The position numbers were made by a program, and so were the translations under genes. Under the pieces are notes generated by a model. It was given only the letters and a program-made list of their open reading frames with translations, did no database searches and had not been told where the DNA came from. A stretch of 44,518 nucleotides of DNA from Thermodesulfobacteriota bacterium (GTDB lineage: Bacteria; Desulfobacterota; BSN033; UBA1163), in contig JASEHH010000020.1 in assembly GCA_030017685.1 (NCBI GenBank), positions 1 through 44,518 of the forward strand, given 5' to 3'. Shown here in pieces: positions 33,310 to 41,525 of this stretch. Numbering within the stretch: position 1 is the stretch's first letter; each line of letters opens with the position of its first letter.

Positions 33310-34152
33310 TTACTCCTTCACCGCTCCTGCAGTCAACCCTTGCACCAATAGTCTCTGCAATAATAAATAGAGGATGATGGCTGGCATTCCGCCCATCAAT
33401 GCACCTGCCATGAGCATGGGCCAGATGATCTGGAATTCACCCACCGTTCTCGCAATTCCCAATGTGACTGTGACCATCGACTCTGTGCTCGTGAGGCAGA
33501 TGACCCAGAGCAGGTCTCCCCAGGCCAGGAGAAAGGCAAAGATGATCGTAGCCACCATCCCCGGTGCAGAGATAGGGAGAATAACCCGAAAAAATACTCC
33601 CAATCGGGAACACCCATCTACTAATGCGGCTTGATCCAATGCATCGGGGACACGATCGATAAAACCTTTCATCATCCAGGTGGAGAAGGGGAGGCAGATC
33701 GTCAGAAAGGCAATGACAAGGCCGGTGCGGGTATCATAAAGGCCGAATTTGCTTAAGATCTTAAAATAGGGTCCGACCAACAGTACCCCTGGAAGCATCT
33801 GGGTTGCCAGGAAAAACCCGATCAGGAATTTCCTTCCTTTAAACACGAATCTGGAGAATCCATACCCGGCCAGGGCACCGAAAAAAGTAGACAGGACCGC
33901 AGTTGCCAAAGAGATAACAGCACTGTTTAAAAAATAGATGCCGAAGTTTTTCTTTGTCCACATGCTCACATATGCATCGAGAGTGGATTTGATGGGAATC
34001 CAGGTAGGAGGAACCCGGAAGGCCTCTGCCTCGGTCTTTAGCGAAGTGGAGAGCATCCAGATAAATGGTAAAAGGGCATAAATGGAGACCAGAATGAGAA
34101 ATCCGTAGATCTCAATACCAGAAAAAAATTTCCTTTTGAATCCCTTGACCAC
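33310..34152 (-). CDS. Carbohydrate ABC transporter permease (MalG/UgpE type)
   Basis: 280 residues, six helices (first at about 15-35). The cytoplasmic EAA loop is 'LDQAALVDGCSRLGVFFRVILPISAPG' (about 186-212). 'STSLKTEAEAF' after the first helix is characteristic of the MalG branch. Start GTG 34152; its ribosome binding site AGGAGGAG overlaps the stop region of the preceding permease gene, so the two are translationally linked. Forms the channel with the MalF-type partner; an ATPase gene is missing here and must be shared from elsewhere. Confidence 0.94.
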   Translation of the reverse strand: MVKGFKRKFFSGIEIYGFLILVSIYALLPFIWMLSTSLKTEAEAFRVPPTWIPIKSTLDAYVSMWTKKNFGIYFLNSAVISLATAVLSTFFGALAGYGFSRFVFKGRKFLIGFFLATQMLPGVLLVGPYFKILSKFGLYDTRTGLVIAFLTICLPFSTWMMKGFIDRVPDALDQAALVDGCSRLGVFFRVILPISAPGMVATIIFAFLLAWGDLLWVICLTSTESMVTVTLGIARTVGEFQIIWPMLMAGALMGGMPAIILYLLLQRLLVQGLTAGAVKE

Positions 34153-34155
34153 TCT

Positions 34156-35022
34156 CTACTCCTCCTGACTGATCATCCAGATATAGGGGAGGCTGACCAT
34201 CAACAGGGCAGCGGTCATGATCACTGCCACGGCAGAGGCATATTCGAATCGAAAGAATTGAAAATATTGCTTATAGATATAGGTTGAAAGGACTTCAGTA
34301 ATATTTCCCGGCCCTCCCTGAGTCATTGTCTGAATGAGACCGAAACGTCTAACCTCCCAGACAATATCGAGGGCCAGTGCAACGACAAGCATCTTTTTTA
34401 AGCTGGGCAGAGTGATTCGGGCAAAGAGTTGCCACCGGGACGCTCCATCAATCGCAGCCGCCTCATAAAGCACTCTGGGAATTGACTGAAGTCCGGCCAG
34501 GAGGATCAGCATCACAAATGGAAATCCCCTCCAGAGGTTGACGAAGATCACACTCAAAAGTGCCAGTTTAGGACTCGAAAGCCATTGGACGTGAGTAGAT
34601 ATCAGTCCGATCCTCAACAAAAGATCGTTGAACGCGCCGTAAACAGGATCGAACATCCATCTCCAGATGATCCCTACTACAACATCCGGGACAACCCATG
34701 GCAGTAAGGCGATCAATCGGAAAACGGGTTTTGCAAAGATCTCCCTATTGAGGACCAATGCAACGCCCAATCCCAAGAGCAGATGGCTTGCCACACTCAG
34801 GATGACGAAGAGTACGGTATTACCGAATACCTGGCGAAAGACGGAGTCGCTAAAAAGGATGGAATAATTATTTAGGGTATAAGAGGTTCCTCCCCCTTCA
34901 GGATATATGCTATAGAGAATGCTCTGAAAGGCTGGAAAACCTAAGACCAAGACGAGAAGAATCGTCCCTGGAAGGACAAAGAGAGTCCACATATGACGGT
35001 CTTTTATCTTGAGCAATTTCAT
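34156..35022 (-). CDS. Carbohydrate ABC transporter permease (MalF/UgpA type)
   Basis: 288 residues, six helices (first about 12-30). EAA loop 'LYEAAAIDGASRWQLFARITLPSLKK' (about 189-214) and 'PWVVPDVVVGIIWRWMFDP' (about 113-131) are typical of the MalF branch. No clear ribosome binding site is seen before ATG 35022. It follows the binding-protein gene after a gap with two GC-rich hairpins (35047-35071 and 35119-35141), which may lower expression of the permeases relative to the binding protein. Confidence 0.94.
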   Translation of the reverse strand: MKLLKIKDRHMWTLFVLPGTILLVLVLGFPAFQSILYSIYPEGGGTSYTLNNYSILFSDSVFRQVFGNTVLFVILSVASHLLLGLGVALVLNREIFAKPVFRLIALLPWVVPDVVVGIIWRWMFDPVYGAFNDLLLRIGLISTHVQWLSSPKLALLSVIFVNLWRGFPFVMLILLAGLQSIPRVLYEAAAIDGASRWQLFARITLPSLKKMLVVALALDIVWEVRRFGLIQTMTQGGPGNITEVLSTYIYKQYFQFFRFEYASAVAVIMTAALLMVSLPYIWMISQEE

Positions 35023-35039
35023 TATTGTTATTCAAAAAA

Positions 35040-35145
35040 ATACCTCCCCTCCCCCATCAAAGGGGGAGGGAGAGGGTGGGGGTGAATATGATAGGAGATC
35101 TTTGCCCCCTCCCCATCATCCCCTCCCGCTCGGGGAGGGGATAAA
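35040..35145. repeat. Two GC-rich hairpins between binding-protein and permease genes
   Basis: CCCTCCCCC/GGGGGAGGG (35047-35071) and CCCCTCCC, GCTC, GGGGAGGGG (35120-35140). In the transcript these could stabilise the upstream binding-protein mRNA, a common arrangement in ABC importers. Confidence 0.7.
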
Positions 35146-35155
35146 TTCAGGCGGT

Positions 35156-36442
35156 TTATTTCTTCCTCGCAAGGATCCCGTTGATTCGGTGATGGGCATC
35201 GGCCAAAGCCTTCTCCGGAGGCTTCATTTCTGTCATGGCCTCCTGAACGGCCGTTGTAAAGGCATCGACGATTTCAGGCCATTGCGGTATCTGAGGAACC
35301 ACCTTCCCATAAGGAAGTTGTGAGGCGATGACACTCGCAAACTTGTCATTCAGGATTTCCGGAGCCACATCACTGACATCCTTTCTCGAAGAGGTGACAC
35401 GGTTTTTGACGAACCAATTGAGCTCCATCTCTTTCGAAGTGATGAACTTCATGAGTTCCCAGGCTTCCTTTGGATGCTTGGTATTTGGGCTCATCACCCA
35501 GGACGAAAGCCAGATGGTGGTCACCTTATTCTTCTTCACGGGGAGGGGAACGGCATCGAGCACATCAAATGCCTTTAATTCGGGGTTGATGGCGTTCACA
35601 ATCGGCGCAGTCCACCCCGAACCAATCTCCCAGGCGATCTTCCGATGGGCTAATTGGGTTCGGACATCCTGAGGGTTCATCGAAGTGACACCGGGAGGCA
35701 TCACTTTGTGCTTCGTATAGAGCTCAACGAAGAATTTAAATGCTTCCTTCGCCTCTTTTGAATCTAAGACAGACTTCTTATGATCCGGGGTGAGATAATC
35801 CCCACCAAAGGACCAGAGGAAGGGGCTGAAGCGGAGTTCAAAGCCTGGATCTTTTGCTCCTGGAAGAGCAATTCCCCACCTCTCAGGCGCCTTCGTCAGT
35901 TTGATATTGTATTCAAGGAACTCCTCCCAGGTCTTAAGCTTTTTGGGATCAAGTCCGGCCGCCTTGAAGAGCTCTGTGTTATAAACCAACACCATCGACA
36001 TATAATCCCCAGGCATGGCGCAGACCTTCCCCTTATGTTTCATCATATTCATACAAAGGGGATACCAGGCCTCGAGATATTTTGCCCCTCCTTCCTTTTC
36101 AATGAAAGGGGTCAAATCCATTGCAAAGCCTTTGTCAAAAAACATGGGAAGGGAAAAGGCATGGACATGGAAGATGTCCGGACCCTTTCCAGCAGCTAAC
36201 TCCACAGTGTATTTCGGCTCTTTGTCTTTATAGGAGACGGGTTCCAACTCAATTTTAATGTTGGGATAGCGTTTTTCAAACAAGGCCATGGCGTCTGCAA
36301 GAGTTTTGTCCCAAGGAGATTCTGTCAGATGCCAGTCCGAAAAACGGAGCGCCACCTTCTCCTGGGCATTTGCGAAAGTAGAAAGCCCGATCACAATCCC
36401 TAAAAACAAAACAGCGAAAATACTTATTCTGAACCATCTCAT
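35156..36442 (-). CDS. Extracellular sugar-binding protein (ABC importer, family 1)
   Basis: 428 residues with a signal peptide (MRWFRISIFAVLFLGIVIGLS, cleavage near ANAQE). Family 1 solute-binding features: 'FEKRYPNIKIELEPVSY' (about 53-69), 'LAAGKGPDIFHVHAF' (about 78-92), 'LVYNTELFKAAGLDPKKLKTWEEFLE' (about 150-175), and 'WLSSWVMSPNTKHPKEAWELMKFITS' (about 311-336). Captures a sugar or oligosaccharide in the periplasm for the two permeases encoded next. GGGGGAATGAAAG precedes the ATG. First structural gene after the IclR regulator. Confidence 0.93.
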   Translation of the reverse strand: MRWFRISIFAVLFLGIVIGLSTFANAQEKVALRFSDWHLTESPWDKTLADAMALFEKRYPNIKIELEPVSYKDKEPKYTVELAAGKGPDIFHVHAFSLPMFFDKGFAMDLTPFIEKEGGAKYLEAWYPLCMNMMKHKGKVCAMPGDYMSMVLVYNTELFKAAGLDPKKLKTWEEFLEYNIKLTKAPERWGIALPGAKDPGFELRFSPFLWSFGGDYLTPDHKKSVLDSKEAKEAFKFFVELYTKHKVMPPGVTSMNPQDVRTQLAHRKIAWEIGSGWTAPIVNAINPELKAFDVLDAVPLPVKKNKVTTIWLSSWVMSPNTKHPKEAWELMKFITSKEMELNWFVKNRVTSSRKDVSDVAPEILNDKFASVIASQLPYGKVVPQIPQWPEIVDAFTTAVQEAMTEMKPPEKALADAHHRINGILARKK

Positions 36443-36489
36443 CTTTCATTCCCCCTTTTCTTTAAGCTCAAAGTAGAAAGCCGAAAGCT

Positions 36490-36545
36490 TAAAATTTAAA
36501 ATTTTGAATTCCGAAATCCGCAATCCACAATCCGAAATTCTAAGA
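36490..36545. repeat. Degenerate 7-nt tandem repeat
   Basis: AATTCCG, AAATCCGC, AATCCAC, AATCCGA, AATTCT between the regulator and the binding-protein gene. Confidence 0.8.
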
Positions 36546-37349
36546 TCACCTCCTTTCTCGAAACCCCAATCTCTGAGAGATTTTTAAAGCCGTCTCCATC
36601 ACCTCCTTCTTCAATATCTCCTGAATCACCTTTTTCGTGACTCGGAAGGCTGGACCAGTGATACTGATGGCAGCCGCCACCTGGCCTGTTTCATTGCGTA
36701 TAGGCGCAGCCACGCACCGAATGCCCCTTTCATTCTCCTCATCGTCGATGGCGTATCCTTGAGCCCGGACTATTTTTAAATGCTCTTTCAACTGAGTCGC
36801 ATCCGTGATTGTATTTTCCGTTCTTTTTGTGAGCCCTTTTCCCCTGAAGAACTGATTCAACTCCTCATCGGGGAGATGAGAGATGAGAACCTTACCCACG
36901 GCGCTGCTATGAGCAGGGTTCCGGAGGCCAATCCGTGAGGCCATCCTCAGACCGCTCGGGTTATGATCCACTTCCACCTTGTCTATATAGACCACCTCAT
37001 TTCGGTCGAGGATCACCATATGGACAGTTTCTTTTGTCCTCTCTGCCAGATCGTTTAGAAAAGGGGCGGCCTCCTTACGGAGATCGAGCTGGCCTAAAAG
37101 AATGTTTCCCAGTTCCACCAGTTTAAATCCCAGGAGGTAGTTTCTCGTCTTGGGATCCTGGCGGACATAACCCAGGTAGGAAAGGGAGGAGAGAAGACGA
37201 TGTGTGGTCCCCTTCGGGAGGCTCACTTTAGTGGAGAGGTCCCGAACGCTAATCCCCTGTGGATTCTGTCCCAGGATATCCAGGATCAGAGAGACACGCT
37301 CAATGGTCTGGACGAGATTATTAGGTTTCAATCCTTGCGAAATAGACAT
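36546..37349 (-). CDS. IclR-family transcriptional regulator
   Basis: 267 residues. N-terminal winged helix (about 12-75: 'GISVRDLSTKVSLPKGTTHRLLSSLSYLGYVRQD') and C-terminal IclR effector domain (about 90-260) with 'HSSAVGKVLIS', 'ENERGIRCVAAPIRN' and 'AAISITGPAFRV', matching KdgR-type proteins. No Shine-Dalgarno sequence is evident before ATG 37349. A perfect dyad 13 bp upstream overlaps its -10 region (TATAAT, 37387-37382) and is probably its own operator. It likely controls itself, the transport/KDG run downstream, and the divergent RraA-dehydrogenase genes in response to a sugar acid such as KDG. Confidence 0.93.
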   Translation of the reverse strand: MSISQGLKPNNLVQTIERVSLILDILGQNPQGISVRDLSTKVSLPKGTTHRLLSSLSYLGYVRQDPKTRNYLLGFKLVELGNILLGQLDLRKEAAPFLNDLAERTKETVHMVILDRNEVVYIDKVEVDHNPSGLRMASRIGLRNPAHSSAVGKVLISHLPDEELNQFFRGKGLTKRTENTITDATQLKEHLKIVRAQGYAIDDEENERGIRCVAAPIRNETGQVAAAISITGPAFRVTKKVIQEILKKEVMETALKISQRLGFRERR

Positions 37350-37361
37350 AAGGCGTTTCGT

Positions 37362-37384
37362 AATACGGAACGATGTTCCGTATT
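37362..37384. promoter_or_regulatory. Probable IclR-type operator (perfect dyad)
   Basis: Arms AATACGGAAC (37362-37371) and GTTCCGTATT (37375-37384) are exact inverted copies around GAT. The GGAAC-N3-GTTCC core is typical of IclR/KdgR-family sites. It lies in the divergent region, overlapping the regulator's -10, so autorepression is expected. Confidence 0.8.
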
Positions 37385-37532
37385 ATAGTAACAATACCGA
37401 TTCTCCTTAGTCAAGGGTTTTTTTCATCCTGCTGGGGAACTCATTTTCCCGATAATCTTTTTGATTTATTTTGGCGATTTGTGTTAGTGAAGAGTTGAAA
37501 AAACATAAAGAATGAACCTCGGGAGGTGGAAA

Positions 37533-38237
37533 ATGGCCCATTATCTCAGCAGGACGGAGCTTGAGAAAATCAGCCATTGGTCTACATGCTCCATATCGAA
37601 TGGCATCGAACTCTTCAATATTCGGCCTCGAAATGAGGGATTCATGCTTCCGGAGGTTAAATGCATCTTTCCGGAACTGGGGCCAGTGATCGGCTATGCA
37701 GTCACTGCAATGATCAGCGCCGATTCCCCTGGAGGCCGTCGCATTGAACCGGCAGAGTGGTGGGAAGAGATCCTGAAGATACCGGAGCCTCGAATCGCTG
37801 TCATCCATGACCTGGACCGACCGGTGATCGGGTCTTTCTGGGGCGAGGTCAATGCGAGTATTCACAAGGCCCTTGGATGCGTTGGGGCTGTGACGGATGG
37901 CTCGGTGCGGGATCTGGACGAGGTGAGAAAGGCAGGGTTTCATTTCTTCTCAAGTTGCGTGTCGGTTTCTCACGCCTATGTGCATCTGGTAGAAGTGGGC
38001 CTTCCGGTAAAAGTCGGAGGATTAACGGTAAAACCCGGCGACCTGATCTTAGGAGATCAACATGGGGTCCTTTCCATCCCTAACGAAATAGCGAAGGATG
38101 TTTCCCCGGCAGCCCAACTCGTTGAAAATTGGGAGCGGCCTGTCATCGATTACTGTAAATCAAAACCATTTTCAATCGAAGGGCTTAAGGAACGGTATCT
38201 GTCTCCAAGGCCCACCTGGCCTCCCCGTAACAGGTGA
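37533..38237 (+). CDS. RraA-like / HMG aldolase family protein
   Basis: 234 residues from ATG 37533 (GGGAGGTGGAAA upstream; a longer frame from 37512 is less likely). RraA/4-hydroxy-4-methyl-2-oxoglutarate aldolase fold: 'LGCVGAVTDGSVRDLDEVRKAGFHFFS' (about 117-143, with the conserved Arg-Asp) and 'VKPGDLILGDQHGVLSIPNEIA' (about 170-191, with the metal-binding Asp). In catabolic operons these act as class II pyruvate aldolases or oxaloacetate decarboxylases; RNase E regulation is unlikely here. Its stop codon overlaps the left end of a large foldback element. Confidence 0.85.
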   Translation: MAHYLSRTELEKISHWSTCSISNGIELFNIRPRNEGFMLPEVKCIFPELGPVIGYAVTAMISADSPGGRRIEPAEWWEEILKIPEPRIAVIHDLDRPVIGSFWGEVNASIHKALGCVGAVTDGSVRDLDEVRKAGFHFFSSCVSVSHAYVHLVEVGLPVKVGGLTVKPGDLILGDQHGVLSIPNEIAKDVSPAAQLVENWERPVIDYCKSKPFSIEGLKERYLSPRPTWPPRNR

Positions 38238-38480
38238 GAAGGTGTGAAAAAATTGGCGGACTGTGGTTCGGCCCACAGGGTTGGGCGTCTTGTCCAAGCT
38301 TTAGAAGGCGGGTCATTAGATGTTGTGGGTAACCTTCGTTTTCGGTAAGATAGCGGTATGACCCAGGTTTAGGCAACGTGGTTTAATCTCAGAGGTTCCG
38401 CCCTAAAGCTTCTCCAATCCCCCCAACCCTGTGGGCCGGAACGATGCCGATTCTGGTAAGGTGATTTTTTCACACCTTCT
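38237..38480. repeat. 244-bp nested foldback element
   Basis: Four nested pairs of arms: AGAAGGTGTGAAAAAAT (38237-38253) with its exact complement at 38464-38480; CGGCCCACAGGGTTGGG (38269-38285) with 38422-38438, exact; AAGCTTTAG-AA-GGCGG (38296-38311) with 38398-38411; GGGTCAT (38310-38316) with 38358-38364. The element fills the gap between two same-strand genes, from the stop codon of the first to just before the ribosome binding site of the second. Confidence 0.85.
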
Positions 38481-38504
38481 GAGGAAGTGATGGAGGAATC
38501 AATC

Positions 38505-39524
38505 ATGAGAAAGAGAATTCTTATCCCCTGGGCAATGCTCGGAAGAGGAAAAGAGGTTTTGAAAAAATCGAAGTCAGAGGTCCGCTACCTCCATGGCCCC
38601 AAGGGCGAACTGCCCACTCTGAAAGAATTGATCCAGGCAGTCTGTCAGGCGGATGTTTTAGTGCCGAGGGGAACACAGCCTGTTCCGCAAGAGGTGATCC
38701 TGTCAAATCCGAACCTGCTCGGGATCGCCAATTACGGAGTGGGATATGACAATATCGACATCGCCACTGCCACTCAGCTCGGCATCCCGGTTACAAACAC
38801 ACCCGGAGTTCTGACAGAGACGACAGCCGACCTCGCCTGGGCCTTGCTCATGGCCACAGCGAGAAAGATTCCCCAGGCACGCGATTTTGTGCTCTCAGGT
38901 CAATGGAAGGGGCCCGGAGGAAAGGTCTTTATGGGGCAGGACATAGGACCCGGAGGTTCGAATAAGCCCAAGACCTTAGGCATTATAGGATTCGGCAAAA
39001 TTGGTCAGGCAGTGATGAGGAGAAGCCGGGGTTTTAAGATGAACGTCATCGCTTATGATCCTCTGATGAAGGAGGAGATTGAGAAGAAGAGGGGGATGGA
39101 ATACAGGGAACTGGATGATCTTCTCGGGAAAAGTGATTTTGTCACCCTTCACTGTCCCTTGACCAAGGAAACCCATCATCTTATCGGGGTAAGGGAACTC
39201 GAACTCATGAAGCCTACGGCTATCCTTGTCAATACTTCCCGCGGTCCGGTCGTGGACGAGAAGGCTCTGGTTTCTGCTTTGCAAAAAGGAAGAATAGCTG
39301 GAGCAGGGCTCGATGTTTATGAGGAGGAGCCGGAACTGAGCCCAGGTCTTTCACAACTGGAAAATGTGGTTCTGCTTCCCCATATCGGGAGCGCCACACA
39401 GGACACCCGTGAGCAGATGGCAGTGGTTGCTGCAAGGAATGCTGTCGCCATGGCAAGAGGAAAGAAACCGCTCAATATCATTAATCCTGAAGTTTTTCAA
39501 TCTACCAAGTACCTTCAAAAATAA
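38505..39524 (+). CDS. D-2-hydroxyacid dehydrogenase (glyoxylate/2-oxo acid reductase-like)
   Basis: 339 residues from ATG 38505 (GGAGG eight bases upstream). Motifs: 'NYGVGYDNIDIATATQLGIPVTNTPGVLTE' (about 79-108) as in glyoxylate/hydroxypyruvate reductases, Rossmann 'GIIGFGKIGQ' (about 160-169), Arg in 'VNTSRGPVVDE' (about 246), Glu in 'YEEEPEL' (about 275), His in 'LPHIGSAT' (about 293). NAD(P)-dependent conversion of a 2-oxo acid to its D-hydroxy acid or reverse. Paired with a paralogue 14 bp downstream. Confidence 0.92.
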   Translation: MRKRILIPWAMLGRGKEVLKKSKSEVRYLHGPKGELPTLKELIQAVCQADVLVPRGTQPVPQEVILSNPNLLGIANYGVGYDNIDIATATQLGIPVTNTPGVLTETTADLAWALLMATARKIPQARDFVLSGQWKGPGGKVFMGQDIGPGGSNKPKTLGIIGFGKIGQAVMRRSRGFKMNVIAYDPLMKEEIEKKRGMEYRELDDLLGKSDFVTLHCPLTKETHHLIGVRELELMKPTAILVNTSRGPVVDEKALVSALQKGRIAGAGLDVYEEEPELSPGLSQLENVVLLPHIGSATQDTREQMAVVAARNAVAMARGKKPLNIINPEVFQSTKYLQK

Positions 39525-39538
39525 GGAGGGGGGTCAAG

Positions 39539-40507
39539 GTGAAAAAGTTTAAAGTTTTGCTCTACGAGGATATGCACAAAGATGGGAAGGCTCTTCTAAA
39601 AGAGAAGGCAGAAATTCTTTTTGCCCGTTCGCTGGAAGAGGATTCCCTCATCCAGGAGGCGAAGGAGATCGATGGGATCATCATCCGGGCAAACGGAAAG
39701 GTGACCCGGAAAATGATGGAGGCTGCTCCCAGACTCAGGGTGGTGGGCAGGCACGGGGTCGGGGTCGAGAACGTCGATCTGGAAGCGGCCACAGAGAAGG
39801 GGATATGGGTAGTCAACACGCCGGATGCCAATGACATCTCGGTGGCCGAGCATTTTTTCGGGTTGGCCCTGATCCTTTCGAAAATGCTAAAAAAAGGGGA
39901 GATGGCATTGCGTGAAGGCCGGTGGGAGGCCCGCTATCAGTATATCGGCAATGAACTTCACGGAAAAACGCTCGGCATCCTGGGCTTCGGCCGGATCGGT
40001 AAGGCCGTAGGCCGCATCGGATACAAAGGTTTTGATATGAAGGTTCTATACTATGATGCGCTGCGATATGAGGAGGTGGAGAAGGAGATTGAGGCCGTCA
40101 AGGCCAATCTGGAGGAGGTGATGTCCGGATCGGATTTTATCTCGATCAACCTTCCCATGTTGCCTGTTACCAAAGGCTTGATCGGAGAGAGAGAATTCAG
40201 AATGATGAAACCTACGGCCTATATCATCAATCTCGCCAGAGGACCGATCTGGGATGAGAAGGCTCTTTATAAAGTTCTAAAAGAAGGAAGGATCGCTGGA
40301 GCGGGAGCTGATGTCTTTGAGGTGGAACCAGCCGCAAAGGAGCATCCTCTGTTTCAACTGGAAAATTTTATCGGGACCCCTCACTCAGCGGCTCATACGG
40401 AGGAGGCTTTGAGGAGGATGAGTCTGGTGGCGGTGGATATTTTAAGGGTGCTGGAAGGGAAGGAGCCGGTCTATCCGGTCAACCAACCAGTAAAAAAGAA
40501 CCGTTAA
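39539..40507 (+). CDS. D-2-hydroxyacid dehydrogenase (phosphoglycerate-dehydrogenase-like)
   Basis: 322 residues, GTG start at 39539 with AGGAGGGGGG upstream. Motifs: 'VVGRHGVGVENVDLEAATEKGIWVVNTPDAN' (about 69-100), Rossmann 'GILGFGRIGKA' (about 147-157), Arg in 'NLARGPIWDE' (about 234), Glu in 'FEVEPAA' (about 263), His in 'GTPHSAAHT' (about 281). It lacks the ACT domain of SerA, so it is probably catabolic. Third such dehydrogenase in the window; likely cotranscribed with the one at 38505 and with the RraA-like gene. Confidence 0.92.
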   Translation: MKKFKVLLYEDMHKDGKALLKEKAEILFARSLEEDSLIQEAKEIDGIIIRANGKVTRKMMEAAPRLRVVGRHGVGVENVDLEAATEKGIWVVNTPDANDISVAEHFFGLALILSKMLKKGEMALREGRWEARYQYIGNELHGKTLGILGFGRIGKAVGRIGYKGFDMKVLYYDALRYEEVEKEIEAVKANLEEVMSGSDFISINLPMLPVTKGLIGEREFRMMKPTAYIINLARGPIWDEKALYKVLKEGRIAGAGADVFEVEPAAKEHPLFQLENFIGTPHSAAHTEEALRRMSLVAVDILRVLEGKEPVYPVNQPVKKNR

Positions 40508-40599
40508 AGGTCCGAGGTTGGAGGAGTATTCTCCCTTGGAGAATTTTAGACAAATTTTCTTCGCCTCTAACCTTATGCCTCAAACCTCCATCTGAGAAA
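40508..40599. repeat. Convergent intergenic hairpins and 7-nt words
   Basis: ATTCTCC, CTT, GGAGAAT hairpin (about 40528-40545) followed by CCTCTAA, CCTTATG, CCTCAAA, CCTCCAT. Between convergent genes, so probably a bidirectional terminator. Confidence 0.6.
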
Positions 40600-41370
40600 C
40601 TACGGTTTCTTCATTTCCTCAAGGGTTGTCTTTGAGGCGTTATACATAAAGCCGATATCTGTGGAACAGGCCAGAACCGTCATCCCTTTTGCTTTCCACT
40701 TCCTGATTGCATCGGTATTTCCGATGTGAATGCCTGAGGCTTTCCCTCTCTTTTTTGCCGCCTCAACCACCTTATCAATTGCCCGTGACAAAATCTCCGA
40801 ACCCATCTGATCCGGGATGCCAAGGGAGATGGAGAGGTCATTCGGACCGATCAAACCGACATCGATCCCCTCTGTGCCGAGGATCGCATCGACGTTCTCA
40901 ATCGCTTCCTGGGTTTCAATCTGGGCAATGATCAAAGTATGTTCATTTGCTTCCTTCATAAACTCCACCGCCTTCAGAGGCCTGTAGTCCGTTTGACCGG
41001 TCTGGGTGCCAAATCCTCTCTGTCCGGTGGGAGTGTATTTACTGTATTGAACAATTGCCTCTGCTTGCTCTCTTGTAGAGGTCATGGGGACCATGACCCC
41101 CTCTGCCCCTGCATCCAGTACTCTGGCAATGAAGTGAGACTCCAGATGGGGGATTCTGATGACAGGAGCGATCCCGCAAGATTTCGCCCCCCGGATGAGA
41201 TCAGCCACAGTTTCCATGGAGTAGTTCCCGTGTTCCATGTCAATTAAGACGAAGTCAAATCCTGTGGCGGCAAAAATGACCGGCGCGCCTGGATCACGGG
41301 CCTGGCGGATCATCGTCCCATAAACGCATTCACCTGCTAAAACCTTTTTTCTTAAACCAGACCAGACCAT
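40600..41370 (-). CDS. HpcH/HpaI-family aldolase
   Basis: 256 residues from ATG 41370 (GGGAGG five bases upstream). Class II, divalent-metal pyruvate aldolase: 'FDFVLIDMEHGNYSMETVADLIRGA' (about 38-62, catalytic His), 'PVIRIP' Arg (about 70), 'IIAQIETQEAIENVDAIL' (about 146-163, metal-binding Glu) and 'DVGLIGPNDLSISLGIP' (about 170-186, metal-binding Asp). Splits 2-keto-3-deoxy sugar acids or 4-hydroxy-2-oxo acids to pyruvate and an aldehyde. Last gene of the reverse unit LarA-DapA-HpaI. Confidence 0.92.
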   Translation of the reverse strand: MVWSGLRKKVLAGECVYGTMIRQARDPGAPVIFAATGFDFVLIDMEHGNYSMETVADLIRGAKSCGIAPVIRIPHLESHFIARVLDAGAEGVMVPMTSTREQAEAIVQYSKYTPTGQRGFGTQTGQTDYRPLKAVEFMKEANEHTLIIAQIETQEAIENVDAILGTEGIDVGLIGPNDLSISLGIPDQMGSEILSRAIDKVVEAAKKRGKASGIHIGNTDAIRKWKAKGMTVLACSTDIGFMYNASKTTLEEMKKP

Positions 41371-41379
41371 AAGCACCTC

Positions 41380-41525
41380 CCAAAATAATAGTCTGAAAAA
41401 GGTAAAGGTTACGAAGCCCGTATCGTTTAACGTTAAAGGGTGAGGGTAAGTGTTTTTAGACGATTAACGTAACCCCTTAACGAAACGGGCATCCTTACCC
41501 TGACCTTAACCAATCCCCCTTATTT
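41380..41525. repeat. Imperfect foldback
   Basis: GCCCGTATCGTT and AACGAAACGGGC, with TTAACGTTA-like centres and GGTAAG/CTTACC outer words, form a ~110-bp inverted structure between the HpaI and DapA-family genes. Confidence 0.65.
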
